From assembly GCA_035640475.1 (NCBI GenBank), contig DASQWC010000215.1, positions 1-64,000 of the forward strand: DNA of 64,000 nt, read 5' to 3'. This stretch comes from DASQWC01 sp035640475 (GTDB lineage: Bacteria; Actinomycetota; JAICYB01). Of this stretch, positions 33,112-40,529 are shown in pieces (positions within the stretch are counted from its first letter, which is position 1; each line of letters opens with the position of its first letter). Made by a program: the position numbers and the translations under genes. The notes below the pieces were generated by a model. That model had not been told where the DNA came from. It ran no database searches and saw only the letters and a list, made by a program, of their open reading frames with translations.

Positions 33112-33131
33112 GCGTATGCTATCACATACGC
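33112..33131. promoter_or_regulatory. Palindromic operator in the XRE-cupin / BNR divergent region
   Basis: GCGTATG and CATACGC are perfect 7-bp arms around a 6-base spacer. The site is just upstream of the regulator's ATG (33104-33106) and between divergent genes, and TATGCT/TATGTG hexamers overlap it. A dimeric HTH protein would fit, most simply the adjacent regulator itself. Binding is inference. Confidence 0.55.
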
Positions 33132-33175
33132 TCGTTCGTCATCATTGGCAGCCCCCCGGGTGTACGGTCGTCGGC

Positions 33176-34186
33176 GTGGCCCTTCGGCTCGTGGCAGCGA
33201 CCGGCGACTCGGTGGCCGTCGTAGACGGCGTGCCGGACCGTCCCAATGTGTCGATCGGCCTCGAGGGATCGGGCGCGCAATGCGTCGCCGTCGATTCGAA
33301 CGATCCCGCCCGCATCGTGGCCGGAACGTTGGACCGCGGCATCTTTCTCAGCCGCGACGCCGGCCGGAGCTGGGACGACGTGACCGGTTCGATCCCCAAC
33401 AAGCGCGTGCTGTCGGCCGCGTTCTCACCGTGCGACCAAAGCAACGGCCGATCGGTCATCTACGCGGGAACCGAGCCGTCCAGCGTCTACCGATCGCGGG
33501 ACGACGGCGAGTCATGGGAGGACCTCGAGACGCTGCGTGAGCTACCGAGCGCCCCGACGTGGTCGTTTCCGCCGCGTCCGTGGACCCATCACGTGCGCTG
33601 GATTGCGCCGCATCACACGAACGCCCAGATCCTCTTCGTCGGCATCGAGCTCGGCGGCGTCCTGCGCACGCTCGACGGCGGCGCAACGTGGGACGACAGG
33701 CATCCGGAAGCGGTCATCGATCCGCACGTGCTCCGGACCCATCCGGTCGCAACCGACCGCGTGTACGCGGTCGGCGGCGACGGCATCTCGTTCTCCGTCG
33801 ACACGGGTCACGGATGGCAGCGTGACGTCGACGGCATGGATCGGTTCTACAGCTGGGGACTTGCCGTGGACCCCGAGGACCCGGAGCTCTGGTACGCGTC
33901 CGCGTCGACCGGGCCGATGCAAGCGCACGGCGACGGCGACGCGCAAGCGCGCCTGTACCGGCGGACCGCCCGCGCGTCGTGGCAGCCGCTCGATCTCGAC
34001 GGCCTGGGCGGCGTGAGCTCGGCGCTGACGCGCATGCCCTACGCGCTCGCCGCGCCCGAGCATTCGACACTCGTCGTCGGGCTGCGCGACGGCGTCGTGC
34101 TTCTCACCCGTGACGCGGGTGAGACGTGGCACACGCCGAATGTCCGGTTACCGGGCATCCTCGCGCTTGCCGTCGCGTCTGTGTAG
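33176..34186 (+). CDS. BNR-repeat beta-propeller protein (sortilin / PSII-assembly-like)
   Basis: 336 residues of repeats with the Asp-box pattern S/T-x-D-x-G-x-T/S-W: SRDAGRSWDD, SRDDGESWED, TLDGGATWDD, SVDTGHGWQRD and TRDAGETWHT. These build a beta-propeller like those of sialidases, sortilin or the photosystem assembly factor Ycf48. There is no signal peptide, so it is probably cytoplasmic, and no catalytic residues of a sialidase can be assigned. GTG at 33176 gives MALRLVAATGDSV; an upstream start is not supported. It diverges from the XRE-cupin gene. The cellular role is unknown. Confidence 0.82.
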   Translation: MALRLVAATGDSVAVVDGVPDRPNVSIGLEGSGAQCVAVDSNDPARIVAGTLDRGIFLSRDAGRSWDDVTGSIPNKRVLSAAFSPCDQSNGRSVIYAGTEPSSVYRSRDDGESWEDLETLRELPSAPTWSFPPRPWTHHVRWIAPHHTNAQILFVGIELGGVLRTLDGGATWDDRHPEAVIDPHVLRTHPVATDRVYAVGGDGISFSVDTGHGWQRDVDGMDRFYSWGLAVDPEDPELWYASASTGPMQAHGDGDAQARLYRRTARASWQPLDLDGLGGVSSALTRMPYALAAPEHSTLVVGLRDGVVLLTRDAGETWHTPNVRLPGILALAVASV

Positions 34187-34251
34187 CGCGACCTGCTTCG
34201 CGAGTGACCCGTCTATCCTGGGTATAGCGTCTGAGAAGTGTCCGAGAACCG

Positions 34252-35112
34252 ATGAGTACCGACGCACAGCCTCTGAGGATCGTCCAGCTCTCCGACATCC
34301 ATTGCGGAGAGGTGACTTTCGACGCCAAGCGCATGGAGTCGATCGTCCAGGACGTCAACGAGCTGGCGCCGGATCTCGTCATCGTCGTCGGCGATCTGAC
34401 GGCGGCCGGCTACGAGTGGGAGTTCGCCGAGGCCGCCGACTGGCTCGGTCAGCTCGAGTTCCCGATGGTGGTCGTCCCGGGCAACCACGACGCGCGCAAC
34501 GTGGGCTACCTGCACTTCGAGCACTACTTTGGCGACCGCTTCTCGTCACACCGGATCGCCCTCCACGGTGGGCGTGCACAGCACATCGGTGCACCCGGCG
34601 TCACGGTTGTCGCCGTCGACTCATCGGAGCCCGACCTGAACGAGGGACAGATCGGACGCGAGCGTTACCCGTGGATCCGTGAGCAGTTCACGCATCCGGA
34701 CGATCTGAAGATCTTCGTCATCCACCACCATCTCGTCGCGATCCCGGGCACCGGACGCGAGCGCAACACGATCAACGACGCCGGCGACGTGCTTGCCGAG
34801 CTCTCGCAGCTCGGGATCGACGTCGTGCTTTCCGGACACAAGCACGTCCCGTACTTCTGGGGCATCACGGGTCTTCTCATTTGCAACTCGGGAACCGCAA
34901 CGACCAAGCGCTTGCGCGGTCTCACGCCGTCGTCGTGGAGCGAGCTCGAGGTCGATGCTCAGTCGATCAAGGTGTACCTGCACTACGAGAACGGACGGCG
35001 CGAGCTCGCATGCGTGCGCAGCCGAGGAACGCGCGCCATGGTGCGAGAAGGCTTCTACATCACCGACGAGTTCCTCGCGACAAACCACCTGCTGCCGCCG
35101 CGTTTGCCTTGA
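34252..35112 (+). CDS. Metallophosphoesterase (calcineurin-like)
   Basis: 286 residues with all five metal-binding blocks: QLSDIHCGE (DxH), VVGDLTAAG (GD), VPGNHDAR (GNHD), VIHHHLVA (H) and LSGHKHVPYF (GHxH). It resembles class III cyclic-nucleotide phosphodiesterases (CpdA/Rv0805-like), which would fit with the cyclase at 25631, but the substrate cannot be read from sequence. The stop codon overlaps the -35 element of the downstream aromatic attenuator promoter. A GGGTATAGC lies 30 bases before the ATG and could hold its -10. Confidence 0.88.
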   Translation: MSTDAQPLRIVQLSDIHCGEVTFDAKRMESIVQDVNELAPDLVIVVGDLTAAGYEWEFAEAADWLGQLEFPMVVVPGNHDARNVGYLHFEHYFGDRFSSHRIALHGGRAQHIGAPGVTVVAVDSSEPDLNEGQIGRERYPWIREQFTHPDDLKIFVIHHHLVAIPGTGRERNTINDAGDVLAELSQLGIDVVLSGHKHVPYFWGITGLLICNSGTATTKRLRGLTPSSWSELEVDAQSIKVYLHYENGRRELACVRSRGTRAMVREGFYITDEFLATNHLLPPRLP

Positions 35113-35137
35113 CGTCGGTCGAACACCCCCGTACGCT
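35109..35137 (+). promoter_or_regulatory. Promoter of the aromatic attenuator operon
   Basis: TTGACG (35109-35114) and TACGCT (35132-35137) are separated by exactly 17 bases. The predicted start is near 35144, only about four bases before the leader ATG. The -35 overlaps the stop of the metallophosphoesterase gene. Confidence 0.7.
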
Positions 35138-35147
35138 CGTTGCGCTG

Positions 35148-35219
35148 ATGACGTACGCGAGCTGGTATTTCGGCTTTTTTGGCGCCCTGCGGCGCCCGGC
35201 CAGCGCGCGTCTGTCATAG
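35148..35219 (+). CDS. Aromatic-residue-rich leader peptide of the DAHP synthase operon
   Basis: A 23-codon reading frame that starts MTYASWYFGFF and ends at TAG 35217-35219. Six of its first eleven residues are aromatic: two Tyr, one Trp and three Phe. Position, size, composition and the terminator downstream are those of leader peptides that control amino-acid operons by ribosome stalling. Stalling at the aromatic codons (35154-35180) would hold a ribosome over the first hairpin arm GGCGCC at 35181-35186. The promoter lies about four bases upstream of the ATG, so initiation is nearly leaderless. It probably has no function as a protein. Confidence 0.8.
   Translation: MTYASWYFGFFGALRRPASARLS
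35181..35196 (+). promoter_or_regulatory. First hairpin of the attenuator
   Basis: GGCGCC (35181-35186) and GGCGCC (35191-35196), self-complementary 6-bp arms around CTGC. A ribosome stalled on the aromatic codons would cover the left arm. The freed CGCCCGG at 35193-35199 could then pair with CCGGGGCG at 35245-35252, with one bulged G, and prevent terminator formation. The pairing is inference. Confidence 0.55.
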
Positions 35220-35242
35220 CGGCAGAGCAAGCGAATCGGGAG

Positions 35243-35271
35243 CCCCGGGGCGAAGACCCGGGGTTTTTTTT
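35243..35271 (+). terminator. Rho-independent terminator (attenuator) before DAHP synthase
   Basis: A 7-bp all-GC stem, CCCCGGG at 35243-35249 and CCCGGGG at 35257-35263, with a 7-base loop, followed by eight Ts at 35264-35271. It ends ten bases before the ATG of the DAHP synthase and lies after the leader stop codon, so it can only act as an attenuator of the operon. Confidence 0.88.
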
Positions 35272-35281
35272 GTGAGGCAAG

Positions 35282-36340
35282 ATGGCGAAAAGGGGTGACA
35301 TCGAGATGGTCGTCGTGATGGATACGAAAGCGCGATCCGCCGACATCGAACGTGTCGTGCACGAGGTGGAGGCGGTCGGGGGCCAGGCCTTCGTGTCTCC
35401 GGGCAAGCTCCGCACTGTCATCGGACTCGTCGGCGATACCGCTCGGTTCATGGAGCTGCCGCTCGCCACGCTGCCGCACGTCGAGCAAGTCATCCGCGTC
35501 GGCAAGCCGTACAAGCTCGTCGCCCGCGAGCTGCACCAGGAGGCGACGATCGTGAACGTCGGCGGCGTCGCCATAGGCGAGGGAACCGTGACCGTCATCG
35601 CGGGACCGTGCGCGATCGAGAACGAGTCGCAAGCGCTCGAAGCGGCGCGCATGGCGCAGGAGGTCGGCGCCCACATTCTCCGCGGCGACGCCTACAAGCA
35701 CCGATCTTCCCCGTACTCCTTCCAAGGACTCGCGAAGCGGGGCCTCGAGATCCTCAAGCAGATGTCCATCGAGACGGGCATGCCGACCGTCACGGAGGTT
35801 CTCGAGCCCGGGGACGTCGAGCTCGTCGCCGAATACGCCGACATGCTCCGCGTCGGCACGCGGAACAGCCAGAACTTCCCGCTCCTGCGCGAGTGCGGCC
35901 GGTCCGGCAAGCCCGTCATGCTCAAGCGCGGCATGGCCTCCACGATCGAGGAATGGCTGATGGCGGCCGAGTACGTTGCCCGTGAAGGCAACAACGACAT
36001 CGTGCTCTGCGAGCGCGGCATTCGAACGTACGAGGACGCCTACCGGAACACGCTCGACGTGTCCGCCGTCCCGGCGACGAAAGCACTGACGCATCTGCCG
36101 GTGATCGTCGACCCTTCGCACTCGGGCGGACGCCGCGAGCTCGTCGCTCCGCTGGCTCGAGCCGCCGTGGCGGCTGGGGCCGACGCGGTCATGATCGACG
36201 TCCATCCCGACCCCCGGACGGCTCTGTGCGACGGCCCGCAAGCCCTGACGCGCGACGACCTGGCGGAGCTCTCCGGCGAGCTCTTCGCGATCGCCGAAGC
36301 CGTCGGCAAGAAGCCGGCAACACACGCGGCGCGGGGCTGA
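35282..36340 (+). CDS. 3-deoxy-7-phosphoheptulonate synthase (DAHP synthase)
   Basis: 352 residues of the class I-beta type, making DAHP from PEP and erythrose 4-phosphate, the first step of the shikimate pathway. Residues 1-90 form the ferredoxin-like regulatory domain (MVVVMDTKARSADIERVVHEV), and residues 105-350 the KDO8P-synthase-like barrel with IAGPCAIENESQ, LRGDAYKHRSSPYSF, LLKRG-like MLKRGMAST and the metal ligands in IVDPSHSGGRR. Translation starts ATG at 35282 after GAGG. It follows the terminator and leader peptide directly, so aromatic amino acids probably control it by attenuation. It is two bases from trpS, sharing its transcript. Confidence 0.94.
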   Translation: MAKRGDIEMVVVMDTKARSADIERVVHEVEAVGGQAFVSPGKLRTVIGLVGDTARFMELPLATLPHVEQVIRVGKPYKLVARELHQEATIVNVGGVAIGEGTVTVIAGPCAIENESQALEAARMAQEVGAHILRGDAYKHRSSPYSFQGLAKRGLEILKQMSIETGMPTVTEVLEPGDVELVAEYADMLRVGTRNSQNFPLLRECGRSGKPVMLKRGMASTIEEWLMAAEYVAREGNNDIVLCERGIRTYEDAYRNTLDVSAVPATKALTHLPVIVDPSHSGGRRELVAPLARAAVAAGADAVMIDVHPDPRTALCDGPQALTRDDLAELSGELFAIAEAVGKKPATHAARG

Positions 36341-36341
36341 G

Positions 36342-37343
36342 ATGCCGGGTCGCAAGGTCGCGCTCACGGGGATTCAGCCCTCGGGAACGCCGCACATCGG
36401 CAATTACCTCGGGATGATCCGGCCTGCCCTGGAGCTGGCGCGCGACTACGACGCCTACTACTTCATCGCCGACGGTCACGCGCTGACGACCGTTCGCGAT
36501 CCGCAGCTCCTGCGCGATCAGACATATGAGATTGCCGCCGTCATGCTCGCGCTCGGCCTCGATCCCGAACGCGTCGTCCTCTACAGGCAGTCGGACATCC
36601 GCGAGGTCTTCGAGCTGGCTTGGATACTGAGCTCCGTCACACCCAAGGGCCTACTCAATCGAGCCCACGCCTACAAGGACGCCGTCGCGGAGAACGAAGC
36701 CGCCGGGCGTCCTGCAGACGACGGCGTCTCCATGGGCTTGTTCTCGTACCCCGTGCTGATGGCGGCCGACATTTTGATCGTCGACGCGAACGTCGTCCCA
36801 GTCGGCTCCGATCAGCGCCAGCATGTCGAGATGGCGCGCGACATGGCCGAGGCGTTCAATCGCGCCTACGGTGAGGTGTTCGTCCTACCCGAGCCTCTCA
36901 TCGACGACTCGGTCGCGACGATCACGGGCCTCGACGGCCGCAAGATGTCGAAGAGCTACGGCAACGTGATCCCGATCTTCGGCTCGCCCGCCGAGCAGCG
37001 AAAGCTCGTCAAGAGGATCGTCACCGACTCGCGGCCCCCGGAGGAGCCGAAGGATCCGGAAACAGACAACCTGTTTCAGATCTACGCGAGCGTCGCCCCG
37101 CCCGAGCGCGTCGAAGCCATGCGCGAGCGGTACATCGCGGGCGGCCTGGGCTACGGCGAGGTCAAAGAAGAGCTGGCCGGCATCCTCGAGGACGTCTTCG
37201 CCGCGCCGCGCGATCGATACGATGCGCTCATGTCCGACCGCACTCGCATCGAAGAGGTCCTCGCCGACGGCGCTCGCCGGGCGAGACAGGTCACGAACGC
37301 CGTCACGTCGCGGGCGCGCAAAGCCGTCGGGCTCGAGTCATAG
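36342..37343 (+). CDS. trpS: Tryptophanyl-tRNA synthetase
   Basis: 333 residues, class I synthetase. The signatures are GIQPSGTPHIGNYLG (HIGH-type) near the N-terminus and KMSKSYGN near residue 195, with the Trp-pocket region (ADGHALTTVRDP) and VGSDQRQHVEMARDMA. It charges tRNA-Trp. It begins two bases after the DAHP synthase stop and is cotranscribed, so it falls under the same attenuator, whose leader carries a single Trp codon and five other aromatic codons. Coregulating the tRNA charging enzyme with the pathway gene is an unusual layout. Confidence 0.95.
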   Translation: MPGRKVALTGIQPSGTPHIGNYLGMIRPALELARDYDAYYFIADGHALTTVRDPQLLRDQTYEIAAVMLALGLDPERVVLYRQSDIREVFELAWILSSVTPKGLLNRAHAYKDAVAENEAAGRPADDGVSMGLFSYPVLMAADILIVDANVVPVGSDQRQHVEMARDMAEAFNRAYGEVFVLPEPLIDDSVATITGLDGRKMSKSYGNVIPIFGSPAEQRKLVKRIVTDSRPPEEPKDPETDNLFQIYASVAPPERVEAMRERYIAGGLGYGEVKEELAGILEDVFAAPRDRYDALMSDRTRIEEVLADGARRARQVTNAVTSRARKAVGLES

Positions 37344-37345
37344 CC

Positions 37346-37753
37346 GTGGCCGACCTCGTCGTCACACCGGACGGCATCGGCTACAAGCGGCGCAATCCGT
37401 GGGGCGTGTTCCTGCTGACCTTCATCACGCTCGGGATCTACGGGCTGGTCTGGTACTACAAAGTCAACAACGAGCTGAAGAACTTCGGCGTCCGCAACGA
37501 CCCGGTGGTCGCGCTGCTCGCCGTGACGCTCGGCGCGACCGTCATCGTCCCGCCGTTCGTGTCCTACTACCGGACGGCCGCGCGCATCCAGAACGCGCAG
37601 GAGAACGCCGGTGCGAGCGAGCGCATGAGTCCGCTGGTCGGGCTCGTGCTGGTGATCTTCCTCAACACGTTCGCCTTCGTCTACTACCAGTCGCAGATCA
37701 ACAAAGTCTGGGACGCGCTCGCATCACAGGGAGCGGACGTCCGACCCGCGTAG
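37346..37753 (+). CDS. DUF4234 family membrane protein
   Basis: 135 residues. It opens with the DUF4234 hallmark: YKRRNPWGVFLLTFITLGIYGLVWYYKVNNELK, with further membrane segments at LLAVTLGATVIVPPFVSYY and SPLVGLVLVIFLNTFAFVYYQ. The N-terminal amphipathic part and the third helix suggest three membrane passes. GTG at 37346 is two bases after trpS, making it the last gene of the attenuator operon. The role of the family is unknown. Confidence 0.85.
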   Translation: MADLVVTPDGIGYKRRNPWGVFLLTFITLGIYGLVWYYKVNNELKNFGVRNDPVVALLAVTLGATVIVPPFVSYYRTAARIQNAQENAGASERMSPLVGLVLVIFLNTFAFVYYQSQINKVWDALASQGADVRPA

Positions 37754-37763
37754 CGCGCGGCTG

Positions 37764-38981
37764 CTAGCGCATGAGCCGGCGGCGAAGACCGAAGCCGCCG
37801 AACGCCAGACCGAGACCGCCGATCACCGCCGCGCCGACTCCGGCACCCGTACGCGGAAGCTGAGGATTGTTCTTCTTCGCGATCGGGTCCTGGAAGTTAC
37901 CGGCCGACAGCACCTCGGTGTGGACGAGCTCGACGCCGATGTTCGGCAGCGGCGCGCCCAGCAGGTTCAGCGCAACCGCGTCGGCCGTGGCCTTGGCGCA
38001 CGCGTCGTAGCGAGCCAGATCACCGGCGCACGTCGTGTCGGTGAGGCCGCGCTCGGTCGCGATGCTCGTCGCCAGCGGCGTGCCGTCCAGGATCGAAAGA
38101 TCCTGCGGCGCCGTGATGGTCTGGTCGATCAGTGCGTCATCCGCAGCCGGCGTGAGGAGGTTCAGCGCACGCACGTGGATAAGCGAGACGTCGGCGGTTG
38201 CTTCCGGCTTGCCGTCGACGAGCGCCGCCGCGGCCTTCGCGACGGCAACTTCGATCGTCAGCACGCCGCCGAGCACGTCGATCGTCAACGCCGTGCCCGG
38301 CGACACCGAAGCGATGCCGGGCGTCGTCGACGTCACCGTGCCGTGATTCGGCGCAACGCTGATCTTGAGCAGCGGGGCCGAGCTGAGCTTGGACTGGATC
38401 GAGTCGATCACGCTGTCGACCTGACCCCGTGTCCCCTCGGGAAGTGCGGTGAGGACGCCCTGAACGGTGTCGAGGAACTCGTTGACCTGCGGCACGCTGT
38501 CCACGACGGCGTTCGTGAGTCGAATCTCCGCGAGCACCTCACCGGCCGCGTGGTCGGCCTTCGGCAGAGAGCCCATCGCGAGTGCGCAGCTGGCCAGACC
38601 GAGCTTGGCCGTCAGCAGAGGCGCAAGCGATTCCGGCGTCGAGATCGCGGTGACTTCGTCCTCGAGCTTCGGAGGAGCGCAGGAGACACTCGTGTCCGCG
38701 AGGCCGGGAATGACGACGCCGCGGGCGTCTGCCTTCGCGATCTGGTCGAGGATCTGGATGGGCGAGTGCTTGACCCGGGCGTATCCCGCCCGGCTCTCGC
38801 CGCCGCCGACCGTCAGCTCGAGGTCGCCGATGGTCACCTTGACGGCGTGGCTGCCCGCCGCACCGACGAACGATCCGAGATTCGGAGCCAGCTCGGCTCC
38901 CCCGGCCGGCATGACGCTGGAGCCCACCAACAGCACTCCGGCGAGGAATGCAACAACGTAGGTACTGAGTCGCTTGCGCAT
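37764..38981 (-). CDS. Cell-wall-anchored surface protein with LPRTG sorting signal
   Basis: 405 residues. A signal peptide (STYVVAFLAGVLLVGSSVM, cleavage near PAGGA) leads to a long extracellular part with an even spread of beta-type sequence and four Cys residues in pairs (SCAPP, SCALA, TCAGD, YDACA). The C-terminus is a sortase signal: LPRTG at about residue 379, a hydrophobic helix (VGAAVIGGLGLAFGGFGL) and the basic tail RRRLMR. Sortase would link it to the cell wall. ATG at 38979-38981 has GGGAGG six bases upstream. No sortase is in the window, and the function is unknown. Its layout is like the anchored protein at 12677. Confidence 0.85.
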   Translation of the reverse strand: MRKRLSTYVVAFLAGVLLVGSSVMPAGGAELAPNLGSFVGAAGSHAVKVTIGDLELTVGGGESRAGYARVKHSPIQILDQIAKADARGVVIPGLADTSVSCAPPKLEDEVTAISTPESLAPLLTAKLGLASCALAMGSLPKADHAAGEVLAEIRLTNAVVDSVPQVNEFLDTVQGVLTALPEGTRGQVDSVIDSIQSKLSSAPLLKISVAPNHGTVTSTTPGIASVSPGTALTIDVLGGVLTIEVAVAKAAAALVDGKPEATADVSLIHVRALNLLTPAADDALIDQTITAPQDLSILDGTPLATSIATERGLTDTTCAGDLARYDACAKATADAVALNLLGAPLPNIGVELVHTEVLSAGNFQDPIAKKNNPQLPRTGAGVGAAVIGGLGLAFGGFGLRRRLMR

Positions 38982-39109
38982 GGAACGCCTCCCGCCTTGC
39001 GTAAAGTCGAGACACCCTACTCGACTCATCCAAACACCGCCACGCCGTCGTTAGCGGCTCTAGCAGCCAAAATACAACTCTTCGACCGCTTTGTAACTAG
39101 TATCGGGAC

Positions 39110-40165
39110 TTATCGCAGCGTCTTCAACGAACTCGCGAAGGCCGAGATCGCCCGGTCGACGTCCGAAGCAGCGATGTCCTTGTGGGTCACGAACCGGACG
39201 ACCGGGCCGGGCAGGTTCAGACCGGCCAAGATTCCCTGCTCCTTGAGGAGCCCAAGGAGGACCGAATGGTCGATTCCGGCCGCCGCCGCGTCGAAGATCA
39301 CCATGTTGGTCTGGACCCGATCCAGGGGCACGGTACCCGGCGGCGCCGACGCCGCGAGGCCCTCCCCGAGGCGCCGGGCGTGCTCGTGGTCCGCGCCGAG
39401 CCTGTCGATCATGGTCTGGAGAGCCACGACACCGGCCGCCGCCACGACACCGGCCTGCCGCAGCGCGCCCCCGAAGATCCGCCGGAAGAGCCAGGCACGC
39501 TCGATCAGTTCCCGCGAGCCGCACAGAAGGGAGCCCATCGGCGCTGCGAGTCCCTTGTAGAGGGACACCGTGATCAGTTCACACAGCGCCGAATAGTCGC
39601 TCGCTTTGGTTTGCGTCGCGACGCACGCGTTGAACAGGCGGGCGCCGTCGCAGAACAAGGGGACGCCGGCCGTGCGAGCGACGGCGGAGACGGAAGCAAA
39701 CGCATCCAGACTCCACGTCGTCCCGCCCGCGCCGTTGTGCGTGTTCTCGACCGCCACCATCGATGTTTGCGGCTGGAAGGGATCAGACGGACGAAGTGCC
39801 TGCTCCACGTCGGAGGGATCCAGCACTCCGGCGGCTCCGCGCAGCCCTCGAAGCTGGACTTGCGAAAGCACCGCCGAAGCGCCCGATTCGAAGTGGACGA
39901 GATGACAGTCCTGCTCGCAGATGACCTCCCCGCCCGGCGACGAGAGCACCTTGAGCGCGATCTGATTCGCCATCGTCCCCGTCGGCACGTAGATGGCCGC
40001 CTCACACCCCAGGAGGTCCGCGGCGAGCTCTTGCAATCCGTTCACCGTTGGATCCTCGCCGTAGCAGTCGTCGCCGAGATCGGCCGCAGCCATTGCGCGC
40101 CGCATTGCTTCGGTCGGCAGCGTGACGGTGTCCGACCGGAGATCGATGAATCCGTCGCTACTCAT
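39110..40165 (-). CDS. Low-specificity L-threonine aldolase
   Basis: 351 residues of the fold-type I PLP enzymes. It starts [19 protein letters not shown], the usual threonine-aldolase opening, and shows [31 protein letters not shown], and the PLP lysine in [15 protein letters not shown]. It cleaves L-threonine and L-allo-threonine to glycine and acetaldehyde. ATG at 40163-40165 overlaps the stop of the small membrane-protein gene. The genes from 41535 downwards (phosphofructokinase, membrane protein, this one) overlap and form one operon. Confidence 0.93.
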   Translation of the reverse strand: MSSDGFIDLRSDTVTLPTEAMRRAMAAADLGDDCYGEDPTVNGLQELAADLLGCEAAIYVPTGTMANQIALKVLSSPGGEVICEQDCHLVHFESGASAVLSQVQLRGLRGAAGVLDPSDVEQALRPSDPFQPQTSMVAVENTHNGAGGTTWSLDAFASVSAVARTAGVPLFCDGARLFNACVATQTKASDYSALCELITVSLYKGLAAPMGSLLCGSRELIERAWLFRRIFGGALRQAGVVAAAGVVALQTMIDRLGADHEHARRLGEGLAASAPPGTVPLDRVQTNMVIFDAAAAGIDHSVLLGLLKEQGILAGLNLPGPVVRFVTHKDIAASDVDRAISAFASSLKTLR

Positions 40166-40529
40166 CGGGGAGGGAGAAGATCCGTCTCGACAGGAGGTAC
40201 CCGAGGAGCACGCTCGATGCGAGCAGGATCGCGGGTCCGGCCGCATTGCCGCGGCGCAGCATGATCACAGAAAGGAGCGCGAGCGTTCCGAGTCCCATGT
40301 TTCCCATGGCGATCACGAGCGCCAGTCCGCGCCCCCAACGCCGGCGCAGCCACAGCCCAACGGCAGCGGCGCCGGTGAACAGCCCGTAGGTCGCGAGGCC
40401 GGTGCGTATCTCGTTGTCCCCGAGCGCACGCACGAAGAGCACGGTGACGAAGATCGTGGTCCCGGCGAATAGGACGGCGGCCGCACGGAACGCAACGCGG
40501 CGCGCGTCAGCCGAAGAAGACTTCTGCAA
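40158..40529 (-). CDS. Hypothetical membrane protein between phosphofructokinase and threonine aldolase
   Basis: About 123 residues with four likely membrane segments ([74 protein letters not shown]) and basic residues between the helices. No family is recognised. The start is uncertain: no ATG or GTG is available, and TTG at 40527-40529, giving [14 protein letters not shown], is the best choice. It overlaps both neighbours by 8 to 23 bases, so it is part of the same operon. Confidence 0.6.
   Translation of the reverse strand: MQKSSSADARRVAFRAAAVLFAGTTIFVTVLFVRALGDNEIRTGLATYGLFTGAAAVGLWLRRRWGRGLALVIAMGNMGLGTLALLSVIMLRRGNAAGPAILLASSVLLGYLLSRRIFSLPDE

Noticed and set aside
33112..33131. A cyclic-AMP receptor site at the TGTGAT within the palindrome
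   Set aside because: The symmetrical arms are GCGTATG/CATACGC, not the TGTGA-N6-TCACA pattern, and a dedicated regulator is next door.
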